This document shows positions 17,738 through 25,918 of a DNA stretch of 64,000 nt, in pieces (positions within the stretch are counted from its first letter, which is position 1; each line of letters starts with the position of its first letter). The translations under genes and the position numbers were made by a program. The notes under the pieces are model-generated. The model was given only the letters and a program-made list of their open reading frames with translations, did no database searches and was not told the DNA's origin. The DNA comes from Phycisphaerales bacterium (GTDB taxonomy: Bacteria > Planctomycetota > Phycisphaerae > Tepidisphaerales > Tepidisphaeraceae), in NCBI GenBank assembly GCA_020847375.1, contig JADLCB010000026.1, forward strand, positions 1-64,000. Direction: 5' to 3'.

Positions 17738-17757
17738 TGACATTCTATGTAATGTCA
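17738..17757. promoter_or_regulatory. Palindromic operator candidate for the double GntR regulator
   Basis: TGACATT (17738-17744) and AATGTCA (17751-17757) are perfect 7-base arms with a 6-base spacer. The repeat lies directly before the regulator's start codon and in an AT-rich stretch. Position and symmetry fit an autoregulatory site for the GntR-type protein. Confidence 0.6.
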
Positions 17758-17851
17758 AATAGTAAGTGGAATCTTCCCCAAAGCCGATGGGAAAGAACCA
17801 CGATGAGCAAAACCTGCAGATGATTCAATTGAAATTCATATGCATGATTGT

Positions 17852-17880
17852 GACCCTCCCCGCCAATGGTGGGCACGCCC
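17852..17880. repeat. Dispersed palindromic repeat, copy 4
   Basis: TGACCCTCCCCGCCAATGGT followed by GGGCACGCC matches copies 1 and 3 in orientation. Here the internal stem is best preserved: CCCGCC / GGTGGG around AAT. It lies between two divergent genes. Confidence 0.5.
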
Positions 17881-17973
17881 GGACACCCGTTTGCACCTCA
17901 TGTTGGACGATCCAGCGGCAAAACAGAATGATACAGTGTGACAGCCAGCAAAATTTCGGTACATTGGTTCAGC

Positions 17974-18588
17974 ATGAAATCGATCAGCCTTGGCTTGAGT
18001 CTGGTTTTGCTGGGTGGATGTGTGACCGCACGCCATGCGGATGTGTCTGTCCCCAAGGATCAGGCGACCGCTGCGTACTGGTACGACCAGCCAGCGGAGG
18101 CGCGCGTCGAATCAACCGGGTTTGATCGTCTGTGGGACAGTTGCCAGCGCAGCGCCCGCCAACGGCTGTTTCAGATTGATCGCGCCGACTACCGCAATGG
18201 GATTCTCACGACATTGCCGCTGGTGTCGCAGCAGATTTTTGAGTTCTGGCGATCCGACACCCCACTATCGGAGCAGGGACAAAGCAGTCTGGGGACGCTG
18301 CGTCGGACGATTCGATTTGAGTTTACCCGCGATCAAGGGGCTGATGGCAGCGATAGCTACAGCGTCGTCCCCAAGGTTCTGGTGCAACGACAGAGTGTTC
18401 AGGGTCAGCGGATTACCAATTCGTCGCAATATCGCTGGGCCGTCGTGGGCGCTACCGGTCAATATGACGATGCCGGCCAGCCGCTGGTACAATCCTATTG
18501 GTACGCCATCGGGCGTGATAAGCAACTGGAGCAGATCCTGGCTGATGATATTCGTCAGAACCTGAAGCAAATGCCCATATCGCAGTGA
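17974..18588 (+). CDS. Putative lipoprotein of unknown function
   Basis: The 204-residue product begins MKSISLGLSLVLLGGCVTAR, a lipoprotein signal peptide with Cys16 as the likely lipidated residue. I recognise no domain. The mature part has two segments suggestive of beta structure (RRTIRFEFTRDQ and YSVVPKVLVQRQ) and a tail with acidic and Gln residues. It resembles small planctomycete lipoproteins found next to a membrane protein, as here, where the next gene starts 51 bases later on the same strand. The start at 17974 was preferred over an upstream GTG because it gives the complete signal peptide; the ribosome binding site is poor. Confidence 0.7.
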   Translation: MKSISLGLSLVLLGGCVTARHADVSVPKDQATAAYWYDQPAEARVESTGFDRLWDSCQRSARQRLFQIDRADYRNGILTTLPLVSQQIFEFWRSDTPLSEQGQSSLGTLRRTIRFEFTRDQGADGSDSYSVVPKVLVQRQSVQGQRITNSSQYRWAVVGATGQYDDAGQPLVQSYWYAIGRDKQLEQILADDIRQNLKQMPISQ

Positions 18589-18639
18589 ACCGGATCAGAC
18601 AGCGTCAGCCGCTGGATCATCCGCTCTTGAACTTACTTT

Positions 18640-19890
18640 ATGCCACAATTTTCCACGATGATTGCGCAGAATACGGTCACCGGTTTATCGGCGGGGACGA
18701 TCTTTTATCTGACGCTGTTGCTCGTCTTTCTAACCGCGATTATCACGGCGGTGGTCACCAAGTGGTCGCGCGATAAATGCCTCAAGTTCTTCACGCGCTA
18801 TCACATCACCCTGGAGCGAACAACCGGCCAGATGATCTGGGGCACGCTGAGGGTCTTTTCCAGCGGTCTGGAAGTCTTGTTTGATCACCCGTACACCGAC
18901 ACACGCGGACGGCGCAAAACCAGTTTCATGATGTATCAACCGGAGGTGGATACCCAGCTCATGCTCATCGTGCGCTATCACGATGAACTGAGCGCCAAGC
19001 AGCAGGCTCGTCGGCGTCGGCAGGTGTTGCATACCTTCAATCCCGGGCCGCTGCGCCGAATCTGGCGCGCCGTCCGCAATTTCGTCAATACACTGCGTGA
19101 TGCGTTCAACGCCGCCATTGGTGTGGTGGTCAACAGTTATCAGAGCAGCATCCCGGCCGGATCAACGCTGGCAACCCAGGCGGGGCAGGTCACCCAGCTC
19201 GGTCAGACCCTGCTGGGTAAATTTGCCAACGCCTACGAACCGCTGCTGGAGCAATACATCGGTCAGCCGGTGCTGATGGAAATGCCCGATCCGCAGAACC
19301 CGACAAAACTGATGCGCAGTTTCACCGGCTATCTGGCGGACTATACCCAGGGTTTTGTTGCAATTTTCAACGTCGAGCATGAAGCCGGGGAAAAGTTTGA
19401 GCTGCTGTTGCCCACTGACCCGGCCAGTTCATCCGGTGGATCGATCGCAACAACCAGCGACGCAACTGCCAACCCAGCCACACACTCTGACTCCCCCGCC
19501 ATCAAAGCCCCGGTTTCGCCAGAACAGCGCAACATGCAGGCACGTCTGGAAGGTACTCGCTTGAAAGTTCAAAACATCGGTTATGAACCCGTCGCCGTGC
19601 TGCGCCTGCAGCGCACTGGATTTGAACCGCTGAGTTTTGGCTGCATCATCCCCCCTTCAGCCATTCTGGATTTGCCGGCCAGCGATGCCGCCGGCGCGCA
19701 TTTGATCTGCCGGCCCGTGCGCCGACTGGATCTGGTAGCACCACGCAAGCTGGCGACCATCCGCCACGCCGGCGATCTTGTCCCACGCCGCAGCCTCGTC
19801 GATGAACTTTATCAGGAAGCCCTACCCCTGGTTCCGCGTATTCTCAAACACGACGACGATGGCGGGAACGACAACGTCACCGAAATTTAA
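18640..19890 (+). CDS. Membrane-anchored protein of unknown function
   Basis: The 416-residue protein has one strong membrane helix (about 18-40, IFYLTLLLVFLTAIITAVVT), so most of it faces one side of the membrane. Residues 43-90 form a compact, probably beta-rich region (TGQMIWGTLRVFSSGLEVLF). A helical part follows (about 120-200), then a region dealing with LMEMPDP and GYLADYTQGFVAIFNVEH, a Ser/Thr/Ala linker (about 268-290), and a final domain (LEGTRLKVQNIGYEPVAVLR). I do not recognise the family. It may form a pair with the lipoprotein gene upstream. A role at the envelope is an inference from topology only. Confidence 0.75.
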   Translation: MPQFSTMIAQNTVTGLSAGTIFYLTLLLVFLTAIITAVVTKWSRDKCLKFFTRYHITLERTTGQMIWGTLRVFSSGLEVLFDHPYTDTRGRRKTSFMMYQPEVDTQLMLIVRYHDELSAKQQARRRRQVLHTFNPGPLRRIWRAVRNFVNTLRDAFNAAIGVVVNSYQSSIPAGSTLATQAGQVTQLGQTLLGKFANAYEPLLEQYIGQPVLMEMPDPQNPTKLMRSFTGYLADYTQGFVAIFNVEHEAGEKFELLLPTDPASSSGGSIATTSDATANPATHSDSPAIKAPVSPEQRNMQARLEGTRLKVQNIGYEPVAVLRLQRTGFEPLSFGCIIPPSAILDLPASDAAGAHLICRPVRRLDLVAPRKLATIRHAGDLVPRRSLVDELYQEALPLVPRILKHDDDGGNDNVTEI

Positions 19891-19918
19891 TGAATCAGAA
19901 CCTTGCAGAACCGGGCTG

Positions 19919-19952
19919 AAAAAATTGCCCATGACCAAGTGTCATGGGCAAA
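19919..19952 (-). terminator. Rho-independent terminator downstream of nuoI
   Basis: An 11-base stem (TTGCCCATGAC / GTCATGGGCAA, 19926-19952) with a CAAGT loop is followed, on the minus strand, by a run of T (A at 19919-19925 on plus). It would end leftward transcription from nuoI. In the rightward direction the hairpin is followed by A, so it would not act as a standard terminator for the plus-strand gene. Confidence 0.75.
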
Positions 19953-20010
19953 AAACCGTCTTGAAATTCCCGCACACCAGCCAATACCCGGCTGCGCCAA
20001 GGATGCGAAA

Positions 20011-20544
20011 TTAAATCGGTTCAACTTCCTGCGTTTCGTCATAGACACGCAGCAGCTTGGACTTGTCAAACACCATCTCCTGGCGCGTCAACCCGACAAT
20101 ATCATACAAGCTGGTCAGCTCGATGGCATCGACGGGGCAGGCTTCCTCGCACATGCCGCAGTAGATGCAGCGCAACTCGTCGATATCGAACTTGGCTGGA
20201 TATTTTTCACGGTCTTCCCAGGGCGATTCATCCGCTTCGATATGAATACAATGGGCGGGACAGGCGGTTGCACACATGAAACAAGCCACGCACTTGACGC
20301 GCCCTTCCTCATCGCGATTCAACCGATGCACACCGCGGTAACTCCGGCGGTGCATACCCCCTTCGACAACAGGAATGTCTTCGCGGCGTTCCTCGGGGTA
20401 TTGGATCACGCGATCGGTTCCCGTCCAGACCCTGAGCATGTGCTTCATGGTCGTACCCAGACCGACCAGCACCTGCGGCAGGAAAAATTGGTCACCCAGA
20501 GTCATCCGGGGTTCGGCAATTTCAATTACATCCGTTGATTTCAT
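20011..20544 (-). CDS. nuoI: NADH-quinone oxidoreductase subunit I (two 4Fe-4S clusters)
   Basis: The 177-residue protein carries two ferredoxin-type motifs, CVACFMCATACP and CIYCGMCEEACP, with the spacing that binds clusters N6a and N6b of complex I. The N-terminal part (LGTTMKHMLRVW) and the ERREDIPVVEGGMHRRSYRG region match NuoI, which passes electrons along the peripheral arm toward quinone. Normally it lies inside a run of nuo genes. Here no other complex I gene is next to it: acylphosphatase is upstream, and a terminator ends transcription after it. It is therefore an isolated or duplicated subunit. Confidence 0.92.
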   Translation of the reverse strand: MKSTDVIEIAEPRMTLGDQFFLPQVLVGLGTTMKHMLRVWTGTDRVIQYPEERREDIPVVEGGMHRRSYRGVHRLNRDEEGRVKCVACFMCATACPAHCIHIEADESPWEDREKYPAKFDIDELRCIYCGMCEEACPVDAIELTSLYDIVGLTRQEMVFDKSKLLRVYDETQEVEPI

Positions 20545-20667
20545 AATGATACTATCGTCAGATAACGATCGACTTACCTATTCCACTTGAATAGCACTGA
20601 CAAACACGCAGACAGCAAGTATAAGCCTGACGTGCTGACACTTCCATGCCAGACCAGACAAAACAAT

Positions 20668-20937
20668 TTAATGACGAATTAAAAACTGCCGAAATTCACC
20701 CGTTGGCGGATAAACTTCCTCATCAACCTGCTTGATATACCCGCCCAGCCGCTCGCTGAGGCTGCGCACAACGGCTGCGATTTCCTCCTCCGGCCCTTCC
20801 ATCACCATTTCCACGCGCCCATCCGCCAGATTGCGCACATAACCACTGACATCATGCTGGAGCGCGATGTTATGGGCGGTGTATCGAAAACCAACCCCTT
20901 GTACCCGCCCGCTGAATAAACATGTCCGGCGCTGCAT
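20668..20937 (-). CDS. acyP: Acylphosphatase
   Basis: The 89-residue protein has the two family signatures: SGRVQGVGFRY, whose Arg binds the phosphate, and GYVRNLADGRVEMVMEG, whose Asn is catalytic. The length is typical. It hydrolyses carboxyl-phosphate bonds of small acyl phosphates in the cytoplasm; the physiological role is often unclear. It lies on the same strand as nuoI, 123 bases apart, so they may share a transcript. Confidence 0.95.
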   Translation of the reverse strand: MQRRTCLFSGRVQGVGFRYTAHNIALQHDVSGYVRNLADGRVEMVMEGPEEEIAAVVRSLSERLGGYIKQVDEEVYPPTGEFRQFLIRH

Positions 20938-21098
20938 AATTTCATCCTCGGTTCATTGAATCGATATCGTTATTCTATGGGCAATACACCTGTTTCGCCA
21001 ACTCTTGTGCAGGATATTGCCATTGGGTTGCTCACTGACGCTTACACCAGCCTATAATCGCCAAACGCCACACTGTCTCGATCAGAGAAAGGTAAACC

Positions 21099-21533
21099 AT
21101 GACCGACGAAGCCTGCCCAATGCCCACACCGCCAACACCACAGGAAGCCCAGGCCGTATCGCGTATCTTGTCGGCGCGTCGCATTGCCGTTGTAGGCGTC
21201 AGCGCCAAACCCGATCGACCCAGCCACTATGTGGCCAAATATCTGCAAAGTAACGGATACGAAGTATTACCGGTCAACCCCACGTTGACCGAAGTCCTTG
21301 GGGTCAAATGTCATAACTCACTGGCGGAGATCGCCGGTCAGTTTGATGTGGTCGATATTTTCCGTCGATCTGACGCCTGCCCCGAAGTCGTGCGCGAGGC
21401 GATTGCGGCCGGCGCCAAAGGGGTCTGGTTGCAAAGCGGGATCATCAGTGACGAATCGCGCAAGCTGGCCAGCGATGCCGGGATCGACTACGTGGAGGAT
21501 CGCTGCATGATGGTTTCGCACATGCACCGCTGA
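21099..21533 (+). CDS. CoA-binding domain protein (YccU-like)
   Basis: The 144-residue protein is one Rossmann-type CoA-binding domain: RRIAVVGVSAKPDRPSHYVA, then YEVLPVNPT, VDIFRRSD and GAKGVWLQSGI, and a C-terminal DRCMMVSH. It matches the single-domain CoA-binding proteins related to succinyl-CoA synthetase alpha subunits. The function in cells is not established for the family. ATG 21099 follows GAGAAAGG at suitable distance. It stands alone between oppositely oriented genes. Confidence 0.9.
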   Translation: MTDEACPMPTPPTPQEAQAVSRILSARRIAVVGVSAKPDRPSHYVAKYLQSNGYEVLPVNPTLTEVLGVKCHNSLAEIAGQFDVVDIFRRSDACPEVVREAIAAGAKGVWLQSGIISDESRKLASDAGIDYVEDRCMMVSHMHR

Positions 21534-21631
21534 GCACATCAGCGATCGGCGCGCCGTGCGATTCAGTGCTGTCGTTCAGTTCGTCACATCAACCGCAGGT
21601 CAGCAAATCGGAGATCGAACAGGTTCGCGTG

Positions 21632-23104
21632 TTATTGATTGCCCGTTTCCGGTGGCAGCAGCGTGTCGATGACCTGTTCGGTTGTCATGGCTGGTTTATC
21701 AGGCGTCGGAGGCGCCGTGGCGCGCCAACGGTCATAATTCTGCGACGCCATTTCAACAGCCACTTCGACCATGCCCGGATCGCGGCGAACCGACGCATTT
21801 TCCGCCAGTTTCTGACGCGCCTGATCCATCAACGTGCGCAACTGCTGCGAGCGCAGCGTTTCGCGGATTGACTCCTGGACGTTTTCCTCTTCAAACGCCA
21901 TGACCCGCCCCTGCTGCTTGGATTCAACCAGGGCAATATAAAACGCGCCGTCGTCGCCGGTCACAATATCTGTCACCGCGCCGACCGGTGTTTTCCATAC
22001 CGCGTCCTCCACGGCTTGCTGGCGATACGACCCGCGCTGCACCGGGCCGGGAACCTGTCCATTGTTTTTCATCAAAAAGGCATCGTGATTGATCTGGCCA
22101 GCCACCTTGGCAAAATCAGCCTCGCCGCGCTGCAACTGCCGCCACAGCGTGGTGATGCGATCCAGCGCCGCGTCACGCGATTCCATCTTTTTGGGATCGA
22201 TGCGAATCACCCGGAAGCTCGCCTCGTCAAACTGGGTGAACTGATCGATGTGTTCCTGGTAATAGCGGCGCAGGTCATTGGCTGAAAGCTGCACCCGTGG
22301 CATCAGTTTTTTCTGTACGTACACCTGGGTCATAAACAGGCGATACTGCTCCTGCAGCAACTGTTCAAAATCCTCCCCACGATCCGCCGCCTGACGCATC
22401 GCCTGCTGCAACGAACCACCGGCTGCGGTGATCTGGCTGTTGCGCCAAGCCATGGTCATACTCTGGGCCAGCATCTTTTCCTCGGGGCTGAGATTACGCT
22501 GGGCCGCGGCAAACAGAATCTCCGCCCGGATCAGTTCGTCGATCTGATTTTCGATCAAATCGCGTGCTGCCGTCATGAATTCCGGACGATCATCCTCGTG
22601 CGCCTTGGCTTGCAGCGCCCGGGCGAGAATATTCAAAACGCGGTTGGCGTAAATCGGCTGACCATTGACCTCCGCTACCACACCGCCGATGGTGTAATAC
22701 GTGCCTTCCTTCACCGGCGAATTGCCCGCCGCTTCAACTCCGTCCGGTGCTGAAGTCGGCTGGGTCGTGGCCGGTTGGGCCTGACCATCTGGTTTCGTGC
22801 CATCGACCACCTGACGAACAGTGCTGGAAACCTGTCGCACCGGTTCATCAGACGGTTCGTCTCTCTCCTTCAGGATCCCGCCCAATCGAGCCTCATCCTG
22901 ATGAAACTCAACATTGACCTGGTTGTAAATGCCTGCACCGGTATCCTCCACCGGTGCTGCCACTGCCCCTGCGCCAGTTGGCCGGGCCAATCGCTGATCG
23001 CCCGTCCGCGCAGCGCTGCCGCCACCGCCACCACCCCAGTTGCACCCGCCTGCCAGCAATGCCATGCCCAGTGCCGCCCGCCGCCATGTTTCACAACCTG
23101 TCAT
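21632..23104 (-). CDS. SurA/PrsA-like peptidyl-prolyl isomerase lipoprotein
   Basis: The 490-residue product has a lipoprotein leader (MTGCETWRRAALGMALLAGGC) and then a long Gly/Ala/Pro-rich linker to about residue 140. A helical SurA-N-like domain follows (VAEVNGQPIYANRVLNILAR, with DLIENQIDELIRAEILFAAA). A parvulin-like (PpiC-type) region ends the folded part (ASFRVIRIDPKK, ADFAKVAGQINHD, VTDIVTGDDGAFYIALVESK). Parvulin active-site residues are only partly matched, so chaperone activity may dominate. It probably helps fold proteins in the periplasm or at the outer membrane. I chose ATG 23104 since GAGG lies 8 bases before it; GTG 23113 is an alternative. Confidence 0.82.
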   Translation of the reverse strand: MTGCETWRRAALGMALLAGGCNWGGGGGGSAARTGDQRLARPTGAGAVAAPVEDTGAGIYNQVNVEFHQDEARLGGILKERDEPSDEPVRQVSSTVRQVVDGTKPDGQAQPATTQPTSAPDGVEAAGNSPVKEGTYYTIGGVVAEVNGQPIYANRVLNILARALQAKAHEDDRPEFMTAARDLIENQIDELIRAEILFAAAQRNLSPEEKMLAQSMTMAWRNSQITAAGGSLQQAMRQAADRGEDFEQLLQEQYRLFMTQVYVQKKLMPRVQLSANDLRRYYQEHIDQFTQFDEASFRVIRIDPKKMESRDAALDRITTLWRQLQRGEADFAKVAGQINHDAFLMKNNGQVPGPVQRGSYRQQAVEDAVWKTPVGAVTDIVTGDDGAFYIALVESKQQGRVMAFEEENVQESIRETLRSQQLRTLMDQARQKLAENASVRRDPGMVEVAVEMASQNYDRWRATAPPTPDKPAMTTEQVIDTLLPPETGNQ

Positions 23105-23233
23105 CAATCGCACCTCATCGTTCGGAGTATTACCATCCTGACGCCCCAGTTAGCCTATTCGACGTACGCTGACTCGACAAGCAGCAATCACGCGCTACAA
23201 TTGCCCGAGTCAATTGTTGCTTGTGATAACCAA

Positions 23234-23707
23234 ATGAACACCACCTCGCACAACTGCGCTGCGGCCCTGCTCGAAGCCATCCCGCTAGCCATGCGGGACA
23301 TCCGCCAACACATGCGTCGCCACCGCCTGGCGGGCATGTCCGTGCCGCAGTTTCGCATTCTGAGATTCCTCGATTGCAACGGGCCAGCCACCCTTTCCGC
23401 CGCAGCCGAGCATGTCGGTACAACCTTGCCATCGGCTTCGCGCATGGCGCAAAGTCTGGTTGAAGCGCGGCTGATCCGTCGTCACGCCGGCCAGCCGGAT
23501 CGGCGCACGGTGCGCCTGGAAATCACCGCCAAAGGGCGGCAGATTCTCACCGCAGCCCGTAAAGCTACCCTGAACCAGTTACAGGAACGCCTCGACAAAC
23601 TATCCAGTGATGACGTGACCCGTCTGCACTCAGCCATGGAACTGGTTTTACAAGTCTTTGCAGGCAATACAGGTTCGGCTGTCACCAAGGAAACGGTGCA
23701 ATCATGA
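23234..23707 (+). CDS. MarR-family transcriptional regulator
   Basis: The 157-residue protein has a MarR winged helix: SVPQFRILRFLDCNGPATLS, then recognition helix TTLPSASRMAQSLVEARLI and wing HAGQPDRRTVRLEITAKG. The ATG at 23234 is preferred; a longer in-frame extension has no homology. Its stop overlaps the start of the ABC ATPase gene (ATGA), so regulator and exporter form one operon. By analogy it represses the operon and is released by a toxic small molecule that the exporter removes. Confidence 0.93.
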   Translation: MNTTSHNCAAALLEAIPLAMRDIRQHMRRHRLAGMSVPQFRILRFLDCNGPATLSAAAEHVGTTLPSASRMAQSLVEARLIRRHAGQPDRRTVRLEITAKGRQILTAARKATLNQLQERLDKLSSDDVTRLHSAMELVLQVFAGNTGSAVTKETVQS

Positions 23708-24498
23708 TTATCCAGACCAATGCCCTGCGGCGCTGTTTCGGCGATCTGGTGGCGGTCAATCATCTGACGATGACCATTAACGACGGCGAAATTTTCGGAC
23801 TCGTCGGCCCCAACGGCGCGGGCAAGAGCACGGTCGTCAAAATGTTGACCACCCTGCTGCCACCAACCTCCGGCCAGGCACTGGTGGCGGGTTGCGATAT
23901 CGTCACCAACCCCGCCGGTGTCCGCCGAGCCATCGGATACGTTCCGCAACTGGTGTCGGCTGATGGCGCCCTGACCGGGCGGGAAAATCTCAATCTTTTT
24001 GCCAAACTCTACGACATTCCCCGGTCTGACCGGCGCCAGCGTATTGAACAGGCGATTGAATTTGTCGGATTGCAGGATGCTGGCGACCGGCTGGTTCGCA
24101 CTTATTCCGGCGGAATGATTCGCAAACTGGAACTGGCCATCGCCATGTTGCACCGTCCACGAGTTTTATTTCTGGATGAACCGACTGTCGGGCTTGATCC
24201 GCTGGCGCGCCAGTCCATCTGGCAACAGATTCGTCGCTTGGTGCAACAGCAGCAGATGGGCGTACTCATGACAACCCACTTCATGGATGAGGTGGACGAG
24301 CTGTGCGACCGCGTTGGCATTATGAATCATGGTGAGCTGGTTGTTGTCGCCACCCCATCGCAATTAAAAGCGGCCGTCGGTACGCAGGATGCGACGCTGG
24401 ATGATGCTTTTGCGTTTTATACAGGTAATCGACTTGACACTACTGGAGGCTATCGTGAAGTCAATCAAGCCCGGCGTGCTGCAGCCCGTCTTGGCTGA
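23704..24498 (+). CDS. ABC transporter ATP-binding protein (DrrA-like)
   Basis: The 264-residue protein has Walker A GPNGAGKST, signature YSGGM, Walker B VLFLDEP and switch His in TTHFMDE. The C-terminal tail (TQDATLDDAFAFYTGN) is typical of DrrA/daunorubicin-type ATPases. It energises the ABC-2 permease encoded next, for export of a drug, lipid or polysaccharide precursor. It is translationally coupled to the MarR gene before it. Confidence 0.95.
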   Translation: MIIQTNALRRCFGDLVAVNHLTMTINDGEIFGLVGPNGAGKSTVVKMLTTLLPPTSGQALVAGCDIVTNPAGVRRAIGYVPQLVSADGALTGRENLNLFAKLYDIPRSDRRQRIEQAIEFVGLQDAGDRLVRTYSGGMIRKLELAIAMLHRPRVLFLDEPTVGLDPLARQSIWQQIRRLVQQQQMGVLMTTHFMDEVDELCDRVGIMNHGELVVVATPSQLKAAVGTQDATLDDAFAFYTGNRLDTTGGYREVNQARRAAARLG

Positions 24499-25303
24499 AT
24501 CGTCAGCGGCGCGACCTGATCTAATTTGGCGCATTAAATCGATGATCCGCTGCACCCTGGCGGTTGCGGAGATGGATTTTCGCAAACTCAGGCATGATCC
24601 GATGGAACTGCTGACGCGCGCCATTCAGCCAGCGTTGTGGCTGCTGATCTTCGGACAGGTCTTTGCGCGAACCCGCGCCATTCCATCAGGCAATCTGCCC
24701 TACCTGGATTTCATGTCTCCGGGGATTCTGGCACAAAGCGTACTGTTCATTGCCATTTTTTTCGGCATTTCCGTGATCTGGGAGCGTGATCTGGGCCTGG
24801 TTCATAAATTACTGGCCACCCCCGCCCCGCGCGCCACGCTGGTGGCGGGCAAAGGGCTGGCGGCCGGTGTGCGCGCCTTGTCACAGGCACTGGTTATTTA
24901 TGTTCTGGCTGCGTTGCTTGGCGTGGGGATCAACTGGAATTTGGCTGCCATGGCCGGCGTGGCGGGCACGGTGATCCTGGGGGCAGCATTATTCTCGACC
25001 TTCTCACTGATCGTCGCGTGCATTGTAAAAACCCGCGAGCGCTTCATGGGTATTGGGCAGGTCATCACCATGCCCCTGTTCTTCGCCAGTAACGCCATTT
25101 ACCCGATCGACATGATGCCCAACTGGTTGAAAGTGGTCGCTCACTACAACCCACTGACCTATCAAGTCGATGCGATTCGCGCCCTGATGATCCAGGGAGG
25201 GGTCAGTATGTATGGCCTGATCACAGACTGGCTGGTGATGCTGGTCATCCTTTTTGCGTTGGTGGCCATTGGTGCCCGCTTATACGGTAGGCTGGCAACC
25301 TGA
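24455..25303 (+). CDS. ABC-2 type transporter permease (DrrB-like)
   Basis: The 282-residue protein has six membrane helices after an N-terminal cytosolic part. The ABC-2 signature region is near the end (FFASNAIYPIDMMPNWLKVV, AHYNPLTYQVDAIRALM). I prefer the GTG at 24455 because GGAGG (24445-24449) lies 5 bases upstream; the alternative ATG at 24542 has no such site. It overlaps the ATPase gene by 44 bases. Together with the ATPase it should form an exporter with two copies of each chain. Confidence 0.9.
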   Translation: MKSIKPGVLQPVLAESSAARPDLIWRIKSMIRCTLAVAEMDFRKLRHDPMELLTRAIQPALWLLIFGQVFARTRAIPSGNLPYLDFMSPGILAQSVLFIAIFFGISVIWERDLGLVHKLLATPAPRATLVAGKGLAAGVRALSQALVIYVLAALLGVGINWNLAAMAGVAGTVILGAALFSTFSLIVACIVKTRERFMGIGQVITMPLFFASNAIYPIDMMPNWLKVVAHYNPLTYQVDAIRALMIQGGVSMYGLITDWLVMLVILFALVAIGARLYGRLAT

Positions 25304-25393
25304 TTGGCCTCAACCAATGATCTCGGCAGCGATAACGTAAGAAACCAAAAAATGGATCGTCTGACACGGTGGCGCTGCGCATTGTCGCAGGTG

Positions 25394-25437
25394 TTGATTG
25401 GTTTCAAACTTGACATCGCGCCTATTGCGGATATCCT
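25394..25437 (+). promoter_or_regulatory. FNR/DNR-like box and promoter for the nor operon
   Basis: TTGATTGGTTTCAA (25394-25407) matches the FNR/DNR consensus TTGAT-N4-ATCAA at 9 of 10 defined positions. TTGACA (25410-25415) and TATCCT (25432-25437), 16 bases apart, could serve as promoter. The box centre would then lie about 43 bases before transcription start, close to the class II activator position. This fits oxygen- or NO-controlled expression of the NO reductase genes downstream. Confidence 0.6.
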
Positions 25438-25633
25438 TGCCCAGAATTCTGTAATACACTTTTGTATTCGCTGGCGTGTTTGGACGGAAAATTAGCATGC
25501 ACAGAGTGTGATTTTAACGCCATCATAAACGGAAATGGCTCCCTGATTCGCCGCTTTTAACCACTTCAATGGCTCGGGCGACAAGAAATCAATCAGGGTT
25601 ATTGGCAGCACCAACTGCTGAAAGGAATTCATT

Positions 25634-25900
25634 ATGGGACGACGCTCCATCGACCTGACGCTGGCAATTCTTGCGAGTGCGTTGGGTTTTGCTTTGTCAT
25701 GGCCTTTTTGGCGCGATTTCGAGTATTGGGCGGAATCCCGCGCCATGTGGTGGATCTATTTTGTTGTCGGATTTGTGCTGGCGGTCTATGTCTTCATGGT
25801 CTGTATCGGTTGCGTGCGTATGTTGTTCCTGCACGATTCGATCATGCGTCAGCGGGCGGCCAAAACCAACAGCGCCCCGAACACCACTAACAGCAAGTAA
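25634..25900 (+). CDS. Small membrane protein at the head of the nor operon
   Basis: The 88-residue protein has two predicted helices (about 7-23, LTLAILASALGFALSW, and 39-64, MWWIYFVVGFVLAVYVFMV) and a hydrophilic tail. An AAAGGA site precedes the ATG. It lies 18 bases before norC on the same strand, so it belongs to the NO reductase operon. I do not recognise the family. It may assist assembly or be an extra subunit. Confidence 0.75.
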   Translation: MGRRSIDLTLAILASALGFALSWPFWRDFEYWAESRAMWWIYFVVGFVLAVYVFMVCIGCVRMLFLHDSIMRQRAAKTNSAPNTTNSK

Positions 25901-25918
25901 CGGCAAGGTAGGTATATT

